NCBI RefSeq assembly: GCF_030247605.1
Contig: NZ_JAOTSB010000020.1
Coordinates: forward strand, 1 to 50,637
DNA: 50,637 nt
Direction: 5' to 3'
Source of the DNA: Acidaminobacter sp.
GTDB lineage: Bacteria; Bacillota; Clostridia; Peptostreptococcales; Acidaminobacteraceae
Position numbers and translations under genes: made by a program. Of this stretch, positions 33,491-41,787 are shown in pieces. Under the pieces are notes generated by a model that saw nothing but the letters and a program-made list of their open reading frames with translations, did no database searches and was not told the origin of the DNA. The stretch's first letter is position 1, and every line of letters begins with the position of its first letter.

Positions 33491-33757
33491 CTAAATGCCG
33501 CAAGTGTTTGAGAGCCTTATATCCAGTGTGAACACACCCTGGCTGTCCATTGCCTTGTAAAGGGCACTGACCATGTCGAGAATGGTCTCCAGATCACCTC
33601 TGATCAACGTTGCCATGGCATTCGTTTCAATGGACAGCGGGAATTCATGGATCACTTTCAAAGCGCTCTCTACAGCTGCCTCGACGTCAGAGGTTTGAAC
33701 AGGCGTGAAGATCACCTGCGCGCCCACTAAACCCGCGGCTTTTCCCATAGAAGACAT
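33491..33757 (-). CDS. Single-domain YkoF-like thiamine/HMP-binding protein
   Basis: 88 aa with one ferredoxin-like ACT-type fold: AGLVGAQVIFTPVQTSDVEAAVESALKVI, then SIETNAMATLIRGDLETILDMVSALYKAMDSQGV. YkoF of Bacillus has two such domains and binds the thiamine pyrimidine HMP. AGAGGAGG lies before ATG 33757; the start overlaps the end of the methyltransferase gene by 31 bp. It is the last gene in the direction of the TPP-riboswitch operon and fits a pyrimidine-binding helper. Confidence 0.75.
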   Translation of the reverse strand: MSSMGKAAGLVGAQVIFTPVQTSDVEAAVESALKVIHEFPLSIETNAMATLIRGDLETILDMVSALYKAMDSQGVFTLDIRLSNTCGI

Positions 33758-34401
33758 ATGAATCCTCCTCTGCTGTTGGCGCTGAATTTCAGCTCATTTT
33801 CCAGGCTGATATGCTCTTCCGGAGTGTCCGGCGGCAAAAATAGACATTCTTTCATCTGTTTCAGTGTCTCGGAATAGTAGGCCGCCATTTCCTCCAAAGT
33901 TTTAAAGACTGCATGCTTGAAAACGGTTTCCTTTTGGAAATACTCAGAGGTGTAAAGCCGGCCCCAGGAGGAGTCCAAGTGAATGGTCCCCACCATAAGT
34001 TTGCCGCCCGGCTTAAGGACCCGGAAAAGTTCGCCTAGTGCGCGCTCCGGGAACTCGACAAATTCAAAGGCTGCCATGGAAAACACGGCGTCGAAGGTAT
34101 TGTCCTCAAACTCAAGCTTATATAAATCCATATTTTTGTAAGTGATGGGCAGCGCACCGGTTTTGTTTCTTGCTATGCTCAGCATTTCCTCAGAGACATC
34201 AATGCCTGTGACCATTGCGCCTTTTTCAGCCAGTTTGATCGAGAAGTTTCCAGTGCCGCATCCAACATCCAGGATCTTTTGATCTGGCTGCGGCATGAAA
34301 AGCTCGAAAGCACAGGCAGTTTCAACTTCATCCACAAAGCGCCCCATTTTGGTAGCGTACCACTGATCGTAATCTGTTGCGACTTCATTAAAAATTGTCA
34401 T
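33727..34401 (-). CDS. Class I SAM-dependent methyltransferase
   Basis: 224 aa. SAM motif I ILDVGCGTGNFSIKLA (about 39-54), acidic GIDVSEEML, and motif II/III VFSMAAFEFVEFPERALGELFRVLKPGGKLMVGTI. Substrate is undefined, although the position between a thiamine-pyrimidine transporter and a YkoF-like protein suggests a link with thiamine precursor salvage. A repeat array of about 100 bp separates it from the transporter genes. Start ATG 34401 has only a weak ribosome binding site. Confidence 0.85.
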   Translation of the reverse strand: MTIFNEVATDYDQWYATKMGRFVDEVETACAFELFMPQPDQKILDVGCGTGNFSIKLAEKGAMVTGIDVSEEMLSIARNKTGALPITYKNMDLYKLEFEDNTFDAVFSMAAFEFVEFPERALGELFRVLKPGGKLMVGTIHLDSSWGRLYTSEYFQKETVFKHAVFKTLEEMAAYYSETLKQMKECLFLPPDTPEEHISLENELKFSANSRGGFICLLWEKPRV

Positions 34402-34471
34402 AACTCAATCATCCTTATGCATTGGCAAATTGTTTGAGAATTGTGTGAAGCTCCGGTACAGAGTGTAACTT

Positions 34472-34556
34472 GGTGTCAGGTACTCAGTGCAACTTGGTGT
34501 CAGACACTCAGTGCAACTCGGTGTCAGACACTCAGTGCAACTCGGTGTCTGACACC
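34472..34556. repeat. 24-bp-period array inside the thi-like operon
   Basis: Cores GGTGTCAGGTACT, GGTGTCAGACACT (twice) and GGTGTCTGACACC start at 34472, 34496, 34520 and 34544, exactly 24 bp apart, with linker CAGTGCAACTC or CAGTGCAACTT. It lies between the ABC ATPase stop and the methyltransferase start. Confidence 0.85.
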
Positions 34557-34606
34557 CACTTAACACCCATTTGCAGCTAATGTCCCACCAAAACACTCCA
34601 ACGTCC

Positions 34607-35356
34607 CTAAAAGCTGTGAAGCAACTTCTTTTTCAATTGAATAAAGGTCTCCGAGACCATCATTTCCCTATACCGCGGCCTTGGAAGATCCACACAGATC
34701 TCTTCCTTGATCGTCGAGGGCCGGTCGGACATCAGATAAATCCGGTCAGACAGATATATGGCTTCTTCAATATCATGGGTAATGAACAAAATGGAGGCCT
34801 TCAGTTCGTCATTCACACCCAGCAGCCAGTCCTGCATCTTCGCTTTCGTCAGCGCGTCCAGCCCGCCAAAGGGCTCATCCAGCAGCATGATATCCCTGGA
34901 ATAGACATAGGTTCTCATGAGCGCCGCCCGCTGGCGCATCCCCCCCGAAAGCTGGTGGGGGTATTTATGCTCAAAGCCTTCCAGACCAAAGGTTTTAAAC
35001 AGATCCGCCACCTCTGACCTGGCCTCCTTCTTCGAAACGCCTTTCACTCGAAGAGGCAGGGCCACATTGTCAATGATCTTCAGCCATGACAGCAGCAAAT
35101 CCTTCTGGTACATGTAGCTGACGAGGCCTTTGCGGGCTTTGACAGGGGCTCCATCGATTCGGATTTCGCCCTCGTCCTCCACAATCAAACCCGAAATCAT
35201 ATTGAACAGCGTGCTCTTCCCGCAGCCTGAGGGCCCTATGATCGACACAAACTCGCTTTCCCTTAGCACCAGAGACACATCGCTGACCGCAAACGTGTCC
35301 TCAAAGGTCTTCTTGACGCCGACGAGCTCCAGTCTATTTTTTAGGGAGGAAGTCAT
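34607..35356 (-). CDS. ABC transporter ATPase, thiamine-pyrimidine (ThiZ-like)
   Basis: 249 aa from ATG 35356 (GAGGGGGCG upstream); the start overlaps the binding-protein gene by 23 bp. Walker A GPSGCGKST (about 42-50), Q-loop YQKDLLL, signature LSGGMRQRAALMR (about 133-145), Walker B IMLLDEPFGGLDA and H-loop THDIEEA. The closest group is nitrate/taurine/HMP transporters. With the riboswitch and the NMT1-like binding protein it supplies energy for import of thiamine pyrimidine precursors. Confidence 0.88.
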   Translation of the reverse strand: MTSSLKNRLELVGVKKTFEDTFAVSDVSLVLRESEFVSIIGPSGCGKSTLFNMISGLIVEDEGEIRIDGAPVKARKGLVSYMYQKDLLLSWLKIIDNVALPLRVKGVSKKEARSEVADLFKTFGLEGFEHKYPHQLSGGMRQRAALMRTYVYSRDIMLLDEPFGGLDALTKAKMQDWLLGVNDELKASILFITHDIEEAIYLSDRIYLMSDRPSTIKEEICVDLPRPRYREMMVSETFIQLKKKLLHSF

Positions 35357-36368
35357 TGGTGAACGCCCCCTCAGCCTCAAGCTCTGACTCAATCAGACCA
35401 TTCTCGAACATCCACTTGGAGTAATTAGACCAGATTTGAAGATCCATAATCCCCCACTGTGACGCCTCCGCCTGATACTGATCCGCCAGGTAAAACTGCG
35501 AGGCGACCGCAATTGCCTCATCCACTTCCGGCGCCGCCTTCAGCAGGGACTTGACCGCCTCTTCAGGACTCTCCATAGCAAACTCATAACCCTTGGACGT
35601 CGCCGCCAGGAATTTCTCCGCCAGCTCAGGACGCGCGCTCAATAGCTCTTCCTTGGCAATGATGACCGGCGTATAGAAATCGAGGTTCTCCTCGAAATCC
35701 TGCAGCAAAATGAAGTTGATCGGCACATTGTTGACCTCCGCCGCAATGCCGTCCCAGCCATAATAGATCCACGTGAAATCCACATGACTCTTCGTCGCCG
35801 CGAAGAAATCGAGAGCGCCGAGGTCCACCATCTCCAGCTTGTCAAAATCCGCGCCTTCCTTTGCCATCAGCCCGCTCAGCATCGCGACTTCAGCCGGCGA
35901 GCCCCAGCCGCCATACTTCTTGCCCTCGAAGTCCTTAGGCGTCACGATCCCCTTCTCCACCGGCGACGCGAAGCCCGAGGTGTTGTGCTGGATAATCGCT
36001 GCAATCGCTTTCACCGGAAGCGGCTCTGCTGCCGTTCTGGCATAGGTGATCTCTTCCTGGTAGGAGATTCCGAACTCCCCCTGCCCCGCGGCGATCAGGC
36101 TCGCCGAGCCCCCTTCAGCCGGCTGGATGATCTCCACATCAAGCCCGACCTCTTCATAGAAGCCCAAGTCCTGGGCCACATAGAGTCCCGTGTGGTTCGT
36201 GTTTGGTACCCAATCCAGGACTACAGTGACCTTTTCAAGCTCTGCCGATGGTTCCTGCGTCCCATCCCCCGCCCCCACGGCTTCCTTCGGCTGGCAGCCT
36301 GCGAGGGCCAGGGTTGCCGTCAAAATCAACATAAGCGCGACTATACTGAGTTTTTTCATCTTCTGCAT
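35334..36368 (-). CDS. ABC substrate-binding lipoprotein, NMT1/THI5-like (ThiY-like)
   Basis: 344 aa from ATG 36368 behind GGAGGTTAACGAAC. Lipoprotein signal: MKKLSIVALMLILTATLALAGC with the lipobox ALAGC; a short linker with the PSA tripeptide encodes the GCCGATGGT motif (36244). The mature domain starts VTVVLDWVPNTNHTGLYVAQ, the NMT1/THI5 signature that binds pyrimidine precursors of thiamine, and continues as a type II periplasmic-binding fold. It acts on the outside of the membrane. Formylaminopyrimidine or HMP is the likely ligand, inferred from the riboswitch and family. Confidence 0.88.
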   Translation of the reverse strand: MQKMKKLSIVALMLILTATLALAGCQPKEAVGAGDGTQEPSAELEKVTVVLDWVPNTNHTGLYVAQDLGFYEEVGLDVEIIQPAEGGSASLIAAGQGEFGISYQEEITYARTAAEPLPVKAIAAIIQHNTSGFASPVEKGIVTPKDFEGKKYGGWGSPAEVAMLSGLMAKEGADFDKLEMVDLGALDFFAATKSHVDFTWIYYGWDGIAAEVNNVPINFILLQDFEENLDFYTPVIIAKEELLSARPELAEKFLAATSKGYEFAMESPEEAVKSLLKAAPEVDEAIAVASQFYLADQYQAEASQWGIMDLQIWSNYSKWMFENGLIESELEAEGAFTNDFLPKK

Positions 36369-36446
36369 GTTCGTTAACCTCCAATAATGTCTCTTCATTA
36401 TATTTTGTTACATCACACGACCATCGGCCGCTTAATCTTTTATCCT

Positions 36447-37211
36447 TTACTTCTCTTTGCTGACTGCCCAAGGCATCAGCACTCTCTGTAGCAGATCAAT
36501 GCCCTTGAACACTGCAATGCTCAGCACGACGACAATCAAAATAGCCGCGAACATCTTGTCCAGGGCGAAGGAGTGCCTGACCCGCAGCATGTAGACGCCC
36601 AGGCCGCCGGTGCCCCCCAGCCACTCGCCAATCACCGCACCCATGATGGAATAAGTCGCCGCAATGCGAATGCCGGAAAACAGGTTGACCAAGGCGCCGG
36701 GAAACTTGACCCAGCGAAACTGCTGCAGCTGCCCAGCGCCCATGCCCTCGATCAGGTGCAGCTCGTCCTGGTCCGCCGCTTCCAGGCCGTCCAGGAGACT
36801 GACAATGATGGGGAAGAAGCAGACCAGCATGACAATGACGATCTTGGGCAGCATGCCAAACCCGAACCACATGCCGAACAGGGGCGCCAGCACAATGATG
36901 GGCACCGTCTGAGACAGGACGAGAATGGGGTACAGACCCTTTTTGACCATGGGCACAAAATCCATCAGAAGCGCCAAGGCAATGGAAAAGCCAATGGCCG
37001 CCAGAAACCCAATTCCCGCCTCCTGGAGCGTGATCCAAATGTGGCTGCGCAGTCCCGGCAGCTCAGAAAACAGCACGCGTATGACGCTGGACGGCGCCGG
37101 CAGGGTGTAGGCATCTACCCAGCCCGATCTTACGGACAGCTCCCAAAGGGCCGTCAAGACAGCTAAGAAGACAGCGGCCGGCCACTTACCGGTATTTGCC
37201 GACTTTTTCAT
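36447..37211 (-). CDS. ABC transporter permease (ThiX-like)
   Basis: 254 aa from ATG 37211 (GGGGGCG nine bases upstream). About six hydrophobic segments in BPD_transp_1 order, with the coupling motif EGMGAGQLQQFRWVKFPGALVNLFSGIRIAATYSIMGAVIGEW. It is the membrane channel of the ATPase and binding lipoprotein. Its start overlaps the MTH1187-like gene by 26 bp; the gap to the binding-protein gene (36369-36446) carries one GCCGATGGT copy. Confidence 0.88.
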   Translation of the reverse strand: MKKSANTGKWPAAVFLAVLTALWELSVRSGWVDAYTLPAPSSVIRVLFSELPGLRSHIWITLQEAGIGFLAAIGFSIALALLMDFVPMVKKGLYPILVLSQTVPIIVLAPLFGMWFGFGMLPKIVIVMLVCFFPIIVSLLDGLEAADQDELHLIEGMGAGQLQQFRWVKFPGALVNLFSGIRIAATYSIMGAVIGEWLGGTGGLGVYMLRVRHSFALDKMFAAILIVVVLSIAVFKGIDLLQRVLMPWAVSKEK

Positions 37212-37470
37212 CAATGGTCACGCCCCCGGGCTTGTAATCGATCTTGACGACAGAGCACACGCGCTCCGCGCCCCGCTCGACGCAGATTTCCTGGGCGCGT
37301 TTGACGATTTTGAGAAGCTCGTCCAGGTCGCCCTCCATGGTCGTCTCCATGGGGCCTACGGTGTGTACGATGCCCGTGCTTTGGATGTACTCGATAACCG
37401 CGTCCACGACAGGATAGATTTGGCTTTCCGGAACGCTTGGAATGACTTGCAGACTGACATTGGTCAACAT
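37186..37470 (-). CDS. MTH1187/YqgV family thiamine-binding protein
   Basis: 94 aa. Pattern VSLQVIPSVPESQIYPVVDAVIEYIQSTG, VGPMETTMEGDLDELLKIVKRAQ and VVKIDYKPGG identifies the family; the Bacillus homologue YqgV and others are reported to bind thiamine or related compounds. First gene after the TPP riboswitch. It might capture the imported pyrimidine or sense thiamine inside the cell. Confidence 0.88.
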   Translation of the reverse strand: MLTNVSLQVIPSVPESQIYPVVDAVIEYIQSTGIVHTVGPMETTMEGDLDELLKIVKRAQEICVERGAERVCSVVKIDYKPGGVTIDEKVGKYR

Positions 37471-37489
37471 TTTGCATCTCCCTTCGAAT

Positions 37490-37518
37490 TAAAAAAGACC
37501 CATCCGGAGGATGAGTCT
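37490..37518 (-). terminator. Expression-platform terminator of the TPP riboswitch
   Basis: Minus strand: AGACTCATCC / GGATGGGTCT stem with a three-base loop, followed by TTTTTT. It is between the aptamer and the first gene, as in transcription-terminating TPP switches: with TPP bound the terminator forms and the transporter is off. Confidence 0.9.
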
Positions 37519-37535
37519 CATAGGTGTAAGCTTAT

Positions 37536-37628
37536 GTCTCCTCCCTTCGCTGGCATGATCCAGAGCAGGTGATATGGGTCGGAACTCACAGTTCCCTCTC
37601 AGCCAGTTTACTGACTCCCCCGTACATC
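37536..37628 (-). ncRNA. TPP riboswitch (THI element)
   Basis: Minus-strand conserved blocks in order: GGGGGAGTCAG, CTGGCTGAGAGGG (the CUGAGA pyrimidine-sensor helix), a variable P3-type stem (AACTGTGAGTT), GACCC, ACCTGCTCTGGATCATGCC and AGCGAAGGGAGG. The CTGAGA and ACCTG-N-CTGGaT-AT-CCAGCG-AAGGGA blocks are signature sequences of the thiamine pyrophosphate aptamer. It controls the operon from the MTH1187-like gene downward. Confidence 0.95.
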
Positions 37629-37733
37629 TTCGTTTCAGTTGTCGTTTGGTTTGAACACCAACATCATAAGCCTTGAAATTTGATTTGTCAATCGCGTTAG
37701 AGCAACTTGATGACAATCGGCTTATGTCCCGGT

Positions 37734-39098
37734 TTATTCGGTGGGCTTTCTTCTACGGTTTCGCATGCGGTTCGCCGGAGAGGACGCTTCTGCCTGAGCC
37801 GCGGCCCTTGGCACGCCATGACGGCTGTCCTGCTTGGTCCTCTGATGCGTTTGCTTGCTCTGCTGGGCTTGCTTGCCCTGATGCTTTTGTTGCTGAGGGC
37901 GAGGCTCTATGAACAAGTCGTCCTTGACCGTGGCATCCAGAGGAAACGGGTGCTCTTTCATCTCAGGAATGCGTTTGCCGATGGTCTTTTCTATATCCTT
38001 CAGCAGCGGCAGCTCTTCCACATCACAGAAGGACATGGCGATCCCGCTGAGGCCCGCCCGGCCTGTTCTGCCAATCCGGTGAACATAGGTCTCCGGAACG
38101 TTTGGAAGGTCGAAGTTGATGACATAGGACAGCTCGTCAATATCGATCCCTCTGGCTGCGATATCCGTCGCGACCAGGACCCGAATGGCGCCTTGTCTGA
38201 AGTTCTCCAGGGCGTTTTGGCGACTGTTCTGACTTTTGTCACCATGGATTGCCATGGAGGAAATGTGCGCTTTTACAAGCTCCCGCACCACGCGGTCTGC
38301 GCCATGCTTGGTTCTGGTAAATACCAGCACAGACTCCAGTGCCGGATCCTTGAGCAGGTGGATCAGCAGCTTTCGCTTGTTGGCTTTGTTGACGAGGTAA
38401 ACGCTCTGGCTGATCGCCTCCACCGTCACGACTTCTGGAGTCACCGATACCTTGGCAGGGTGCTTCAGCATGGCATCTGCCAAGGCGGAAATCTCCTTTG
38501 GCATGGTCGCGGAAAACAGAAGTGTCTGCCGTTCAGAAGGCACCTTCGCGACTATCCTTTTGACATCGTGAATAAAGCCCATATCCAGCATGCGGTCTGC
38601 TTCGTCGAGAATCAGAATTTTGACTTTGTCGAGCTTGATAATGCCTTGGTTTATGAGGTCGTTCAAACGCCCGGGCGTTGCGACCAAAATATCAAGTCCG
38701 TCCTTAATCATCTTTTCCTGAGGCCCCTGAGGCACCCCGCCAAAGATGACACCGGTCTTCAAATGAACGTGACGCCCATAAGCATGGAAGCTGTCCCGGA
38801 TCTGAATGGCCAGCTCGCGGGTTGGCGTCAGGATCAGCGACTGTATGCCGTCATGCTTCTTCCCGGTTTGGGATGAAGCGCTTGAAAGACCTTCCTGCTT
38901 CATTTCAATGATCCTCTGGAGCGTCGGGATCGCAAAGGCAGCGGTTTTCCCTGTCCCCGTCTGAGCGCAGCCCAGAACGTCTCTCCCTGTCAGGATCAGC
39001 GGAATTGCCTGGTCCTGAATCTCCGTAGGCTCAACATAATGTTCTTCTTTAATTGCTTTGAGAATGGCGGGCATGATGCCCAATGACTTAAACTTCAA
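37734..39098 (-). CDS. DEAD-box RNA helicase, RhlE/CshA-like
   Basis: 454 aa. Motifs in order: Q motif (EPTEIQDQAIPLIL), I AQTGTGKTAAF, Ia PTREL, Ib TPGR, II DEAD (LILDEADRML), III SAT, IV VFTRTKHG, V ATDIAARGIDI, VI HRIGRTGRAG. C-terminal 60 residues are Gln/His/Arg-rich (QQQKHQGKQAQQSKQTHQRTK) and disordered, suited to RNA binding. It remodels ribosome or mRNA structures. TTG start 39098 with AAAGGAG. A GCCGATGGT copy is at 37977 (T-I-G-K). Confidence 0.94.
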   Translation of the reverse strand: MKFKSLGIMPAILKAIKEEHYVEPTEIQDQAIPLILTGRDVLGCAQTGTGKTAAFAIPTLQRIIEMKQEGLSSASSQTGKKHDGIQSLILTPTRELAIQIRDSFHAYGRHVHLKTGVIFGGVPQGPQEKMIKDGLDILVATPGRLNDLINQGIIKLDKVKILILDEADRMLDMGFIHDVKRIVAKVPSERQTLLFSATMPKEISALADAMLKHPAKVSVTPEVVTVEAISQSVYLVNKANKRKLLIHLLKDPALESVLVFTRTKHGADRVVRELVKAHISSMAIHGDKSQNSRQNALENFRQGAIRVLVATDIAARGIDIDELSYVINFDLPNVPETYVHRIGRTGRAGLSGIAMSFCDVEELPLLKDIEKTIGKRIPEMKEHPFPLDATVKDDLFIEPRPQQQKHQGKQAQQSKQTHQRTKQDSRHGVPRAAAQAEASSPANRMRNRRRKPTE

Positions 39099-39205
39099 TC
39101 TAAAAACTCCTTTGTAATGGCCTTTGCCCTGTGGTATAGAATTTTTTGGTAAAGGTCCAAACTACATTGTATGTTATTCGAGCCATTCTGTCCAATTTTT
39201 GATTT

Positions 39206-39283
39206 GGGGGCAATAGGCTATCAGCCACGGGGACAACTTTCAAGTGAGTGTCTGACACCAAAGTTGAGTGAGTGCCTGTCACC
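39206..39283. repeat. Composite REP-like element
   Basis: GGGGGCAATAGGC (39206-39218), AGCC-CGGGGAC (to about 39234), then AGTGTCTGACACC (39247) and AGTGCCTGTCACC (39271), the last two exactly 24 bp apart. It combines two core variants. The left half recurs at 45536-45566. It lies in the 292-bp gap upstream of the DEAD helicase. Confidence 0.75.
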
Positions 39284-39337
39284 AAACCAAAAACGGGGCC
39301 AGAGGTTTGTAATATTTCTGTAACATTCGATAAAAAG

Positions 39338-39371
39338 AAAAGGAAAAAACCGGCAACGATTTTTTCCTTTT
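39338..39371. terminator. Terminator after arsM
   Basis: AAAAGGAAAAAA / TTTTTTCCTTTT stem with a ten-base loop, bidirectional. It is directly downstream of the arsM stop. Confidence 0.7.
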
Positions 39372-39390
39372 CCTTTTATCAACTATTCAA

Positions 39391-40182
39391 CTATTTCACC
39401 GCTTCAATCAAATAAGACGCCACGAAATCCTCCGCCTTATGTCCAGGCGCCCATGAGGAAATCAGCTCACGGCTGTTGTCCTTAGGCACCAGCCGGATCT
39501 CTTTGAAACCAGCTTTCTCCATAATAACCCTTAGATCCTCAACATACTCCGCGCCGCTTATACAGCTGGCCACCAGCCTCAGGTCCTCACGCATGCTCTC
39601 GGGGATCACGGCCGTGGCTACCACATCTGATGCCGCAATGCGTCCGCCCGGCTTCAACACTCTATAAGCGTCTTTAAACACCTGCTGCTTGTCCACCGAC
39701 AGGTTGATGACGCAGTTGGAAATAATTACGTCCACAGACGCGTCCGCAACCGGCAGATGCTCAATCTCACCCAATCTGAAATCCATATTGTCAATGCCTG
39801 CCTCATAGGCGTTTTTACGCGCCAGCCTGACCATGTCCGGTGTCATGTCGACACCGATGACGTAACCGGTTTCCCCCACTTTGGCTTGCGCCAGGAAACA
39901 GTCAAAGCCGCCTCCACTGCCGAGATCCAGGACGACCTCGCCGGGCTTCAGTGCCGCAATGGCCGTTGGATTTCCACAACCCAGTGCCATATTGGCACCT
40001 TCCGGAGCCTGGCTGAGCTCATCCGCCGAATATCCAATAAGCGCGGAAGCATCCAGAAAACTTACAGTCGATGTGCCACACCCGCATCCGCTGCTGCAGC
40101 AGCCACCATCGGCACCCTGCTTTAATGCCACTGCGGCATAATTATTTTGTATGTGTTCCCTGACTTTTTCTTTCTTTTGCAT
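39391..40182 (-). CDS. arsM: Arsenite methyltransferase
   Basis: 263 aa. The Cys-rich N-terminus ([11 protein letters not shown], about 26-36) and the three catalytic cysteines Cys69 (ALGCGNP), Cys157 (SNCVINLS) and Cys207 (ASCISGAEY) match ArsM, which methylates As(III) with SAM. SAM motif [13 protein letters not shown] (about 86-98). Short C-terminal domain, no extra module. Start ATG 40182 with GTGGAGGG. The sigZ gene lies 97 bp upstream on the same strand. Confidence 0.9.
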   Translation of the reverse strand: MQKKEKVREHIQNNYAAVALKQGADGGCCSSGCGCGTSTVSFLDASALIGYSADELSQAPEGANMALGCGNPTAIAALKPGEVVLDLGSGGGFDCFLAQAKVGETGYVIGVDMTPDMVRLARKNAYEAGIDNMDFRLGEIEHLPVADASVDVIISNCVINLSVDKQQVFKDAYRVLKPGGRIAASDVVATAVIPESMREDLRLVASCISGAEYVEDLRVIMEKAGFKEIRLVPKDNSRELISSWAPGHKAEDFVASYLIEAVK

Positions 40183-40252
40183 AATAAACCCTCCACTTAA
40201 ATCTTAAATGACACTCACCCCTATAGACGATGCAGTGCAGAAAAGGACGCAA

Positions 40253-40279
40253 AAAAAGACGCAAATCCCGCGTCTTTTT
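40253..40279 (-). terminator. sigZ terminator
   Basis: Minus strand: AAAAAGACGC / GCGTCTTTTT with a seven-base loop and U-tract. It begins right after the sigZ stop and separates it from arsM. Confidence 0.88.
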
Positions 40280-40863
40280 CAACATTTTTTATCCGGCTGA
40301 TACTTCTGAAACTCAATGATGTTGCCACAGCGGTCAAATTCCAGCCTGCAGCAGTCCAGCATCATGTCCTTCAGCAATTTCCTGGCCCTCTGGACCCTGG
40401 ACTTCGCGCCGGACACCGACAGCCCCAGCCGCTCGGCCAGCGCCTTCTGCGTCAGGTTTTCGAATTCGGTGAGCAGAATGGCCTCCCTGTACTTCTCAGG
40501 CAGCTGCTGGACCATGCCCGTCAGGCAGCCCGCCATTTCAGCATTGGCGTTGCCGCCGGCCCCTGTCTCTCCTTCTGCCGATGGTCCCAAAACCCCATCC
40601 ACGCCTTCTGCCAAATCCTCGGGAAGCTCAGCAAAGGTCTTCCCGCTGCGGTAATAGTCAACAATAACATTCCGGGCAATCTGATAAATCCAGGCATGGA
40701 TCTTTTCCTGATCCATCAAGGTATCCAGCTTCAGACTGATTTTAACAAAAACCTCTTGAAGCAAATCCTCCGCGTCGTGGGGATTGGCCACGCGCCTCGC
40801 AATAAATTTTTCAAGCGGCTCATGAAAGTTTTCCCACAGACAAGTCACGCAGGTGCCCGCCAT
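40279..40863 (-). CDS. sigZ: ECF-like RNA polymerase sigma factor, SigZ type
   Basis: 194 aa. Region 2 (HDAEDLLQEVFVKISLKLDTL, HAWIYQIARNVIVDYYRS) and region 4 (LPEKYREAILLTEFENLTQKALAERLGLSVSGAKSRVQRARKLL). The C-terminal CCRLEFDRCGNIIEFQKY is a SigZ-specific tail with four Cys. The linker (about 90-120) is low complexity and holds the GCCGATGGT-encoded PSA. It appears beside arsM; a role in sensing arsenic or thiol stress is possible, but no anti-sigma gene is next to it. N-terminal CVTC adds two more cysteines. Confidence 0.87.
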   Translation of the reverse strand: MAGTCVTCLWENFHEPLEKFIARRVANPHDAEDLLQEVFVKISLKLDTLMDQEKIHAWIYQIARNVIVDYYRSGKTFAELPEDLAEGVDGVLGPSAEGETGAGGNANAEMAGCLTGMVQQLPEKYREAILLTEFENLTQKALAERLGLSVSGAKSRVQRARKLLKDMMLDCCRLEFDRCGNIIEFQKYQPDKKC

Positions 40864-40890
40864 GTCATCACGCCCTCTCCTTCTTAATTA

Positions 40891-41631
40891 TTATGCTGCT
40901 TCCTCTTCACTGACTTGCATGGGGTTTTTACGGATCGCGGCGACGTAGAGGAAAGGATATTCTGTTTTCAAGTATAGAATATACTGGATCCATTCTGCCA
41001 CAAGGGCTTCATAGGCCCGACGCAGGTCGTTGGAGAGGTGCGCAATGTCGCTTGGATCGAGTTCACCGAAAGGACCACGGATTTTCAATTCATCCGCCAC
41101 ATGAAAGACTGCCCAGAGCATATCCGTAAAAGAATCGTGCTCAAGCAGGTTGGAGTTTTCGAGCATACTCAGGAGAGGCGCTTTATAACCCTCCATGACC
41201 AATGCCAGATCGCCAAGTTTTGCCGGATCAGCATAAAAATCATAAGGGTAAGCCTTTTGAGTGCGTTTGCCGCCGAACAAAGACTTCTCTTTTTTCAAAT
41301 CCGTAATTTTGAGCATCTCACATAAGGCGTTGTTTTCCTGGTTGAATTTTCCTATTTCACACAACAAAGTTGTGCCGGTTTCTGAGAAAAAGGTGCTGAT
41401 GATGACGTTGACTTTTTTTATTTTCTTTCGCTTTTCGGACAGACTCAGAAACCGATTGATCACCAGTGTCACAACCAGAACCTGAACCGGGACAAAAGCG
41501 AGATCCTGAAGCAGGTAGAACAGAGTTTCGTCTCCTCTTTGAAAAATTATGTATTGAACACCATAAACGGCTGCAGACGCAACTATGAGAATTATGGTCA
41601 GGAACAGGTTGTCACGCAGTTTAATTAACAA
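40891..41631 (-). CDS. Membrane protein of unknown function
   Basis: About 246 aa from TTG 41631 (AGAAGG 11 bases upstream); upstream starts lack a ribosome binding site. Two transmembrane helices near the N-terminus (NLFLTIILIVASAAVYGVQY and LLQDLAFVPVQVLVVTLVIN), then a cytoplasmic helical domain (SLSEKRKKIKKVNVIIST, then FNQENNALCEMLKI). I do not recognise a family. No operon partner; it lies between sigZ and the glgX terminator. Confidence 0.75.
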   Translation of the reverse strand: MLIKLRDNLFLTIILIVASAAVYGVQYIIFQRGDETLFYLLQDLAFVPVQVLVVTLVINRFLSLSEKRKKIKKVNVIISTFFSETGTTLLCEIGKFNQENNALCEMLKITDLKKEKSLFGGKRTQKAYPYDFYADPAKLGDLALVMEGYKAPLLSMLENSNLLEHDSFTDMLWAVFHVADELKIRGPFGELDPSDIAHLSNDLRRAYEALVAEWIQYILYLKTEYPFLYVAAIRKNPMQVSEEEAA

Positions 41632-41716
41632 TTTTATATTCACCCTTCTGTATATAATTAAATGACCTAACGCTTCAGACTTCAATGACGAGAAGTTAAT
41701 CTATTCTAACACAAGG

Positions 41717-41772
41717 GAAAAAAGAATAAAACCGGTGCAAGGAAATCAAGGCCATCGCGCCTTCCCTGCACC
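41717..41772 (-). terminator. Terminator of DUF434-glgX
   Basis: Minus strand: GGTGCAGGGAAGG pairs with CCTTGATTTCCTTGCACC (with mismatches), followed by TTTTATTCTTTTTT. Confidence 0.7.
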
Positions 41773-41787
41773 AGCTTCACTTTCGTG

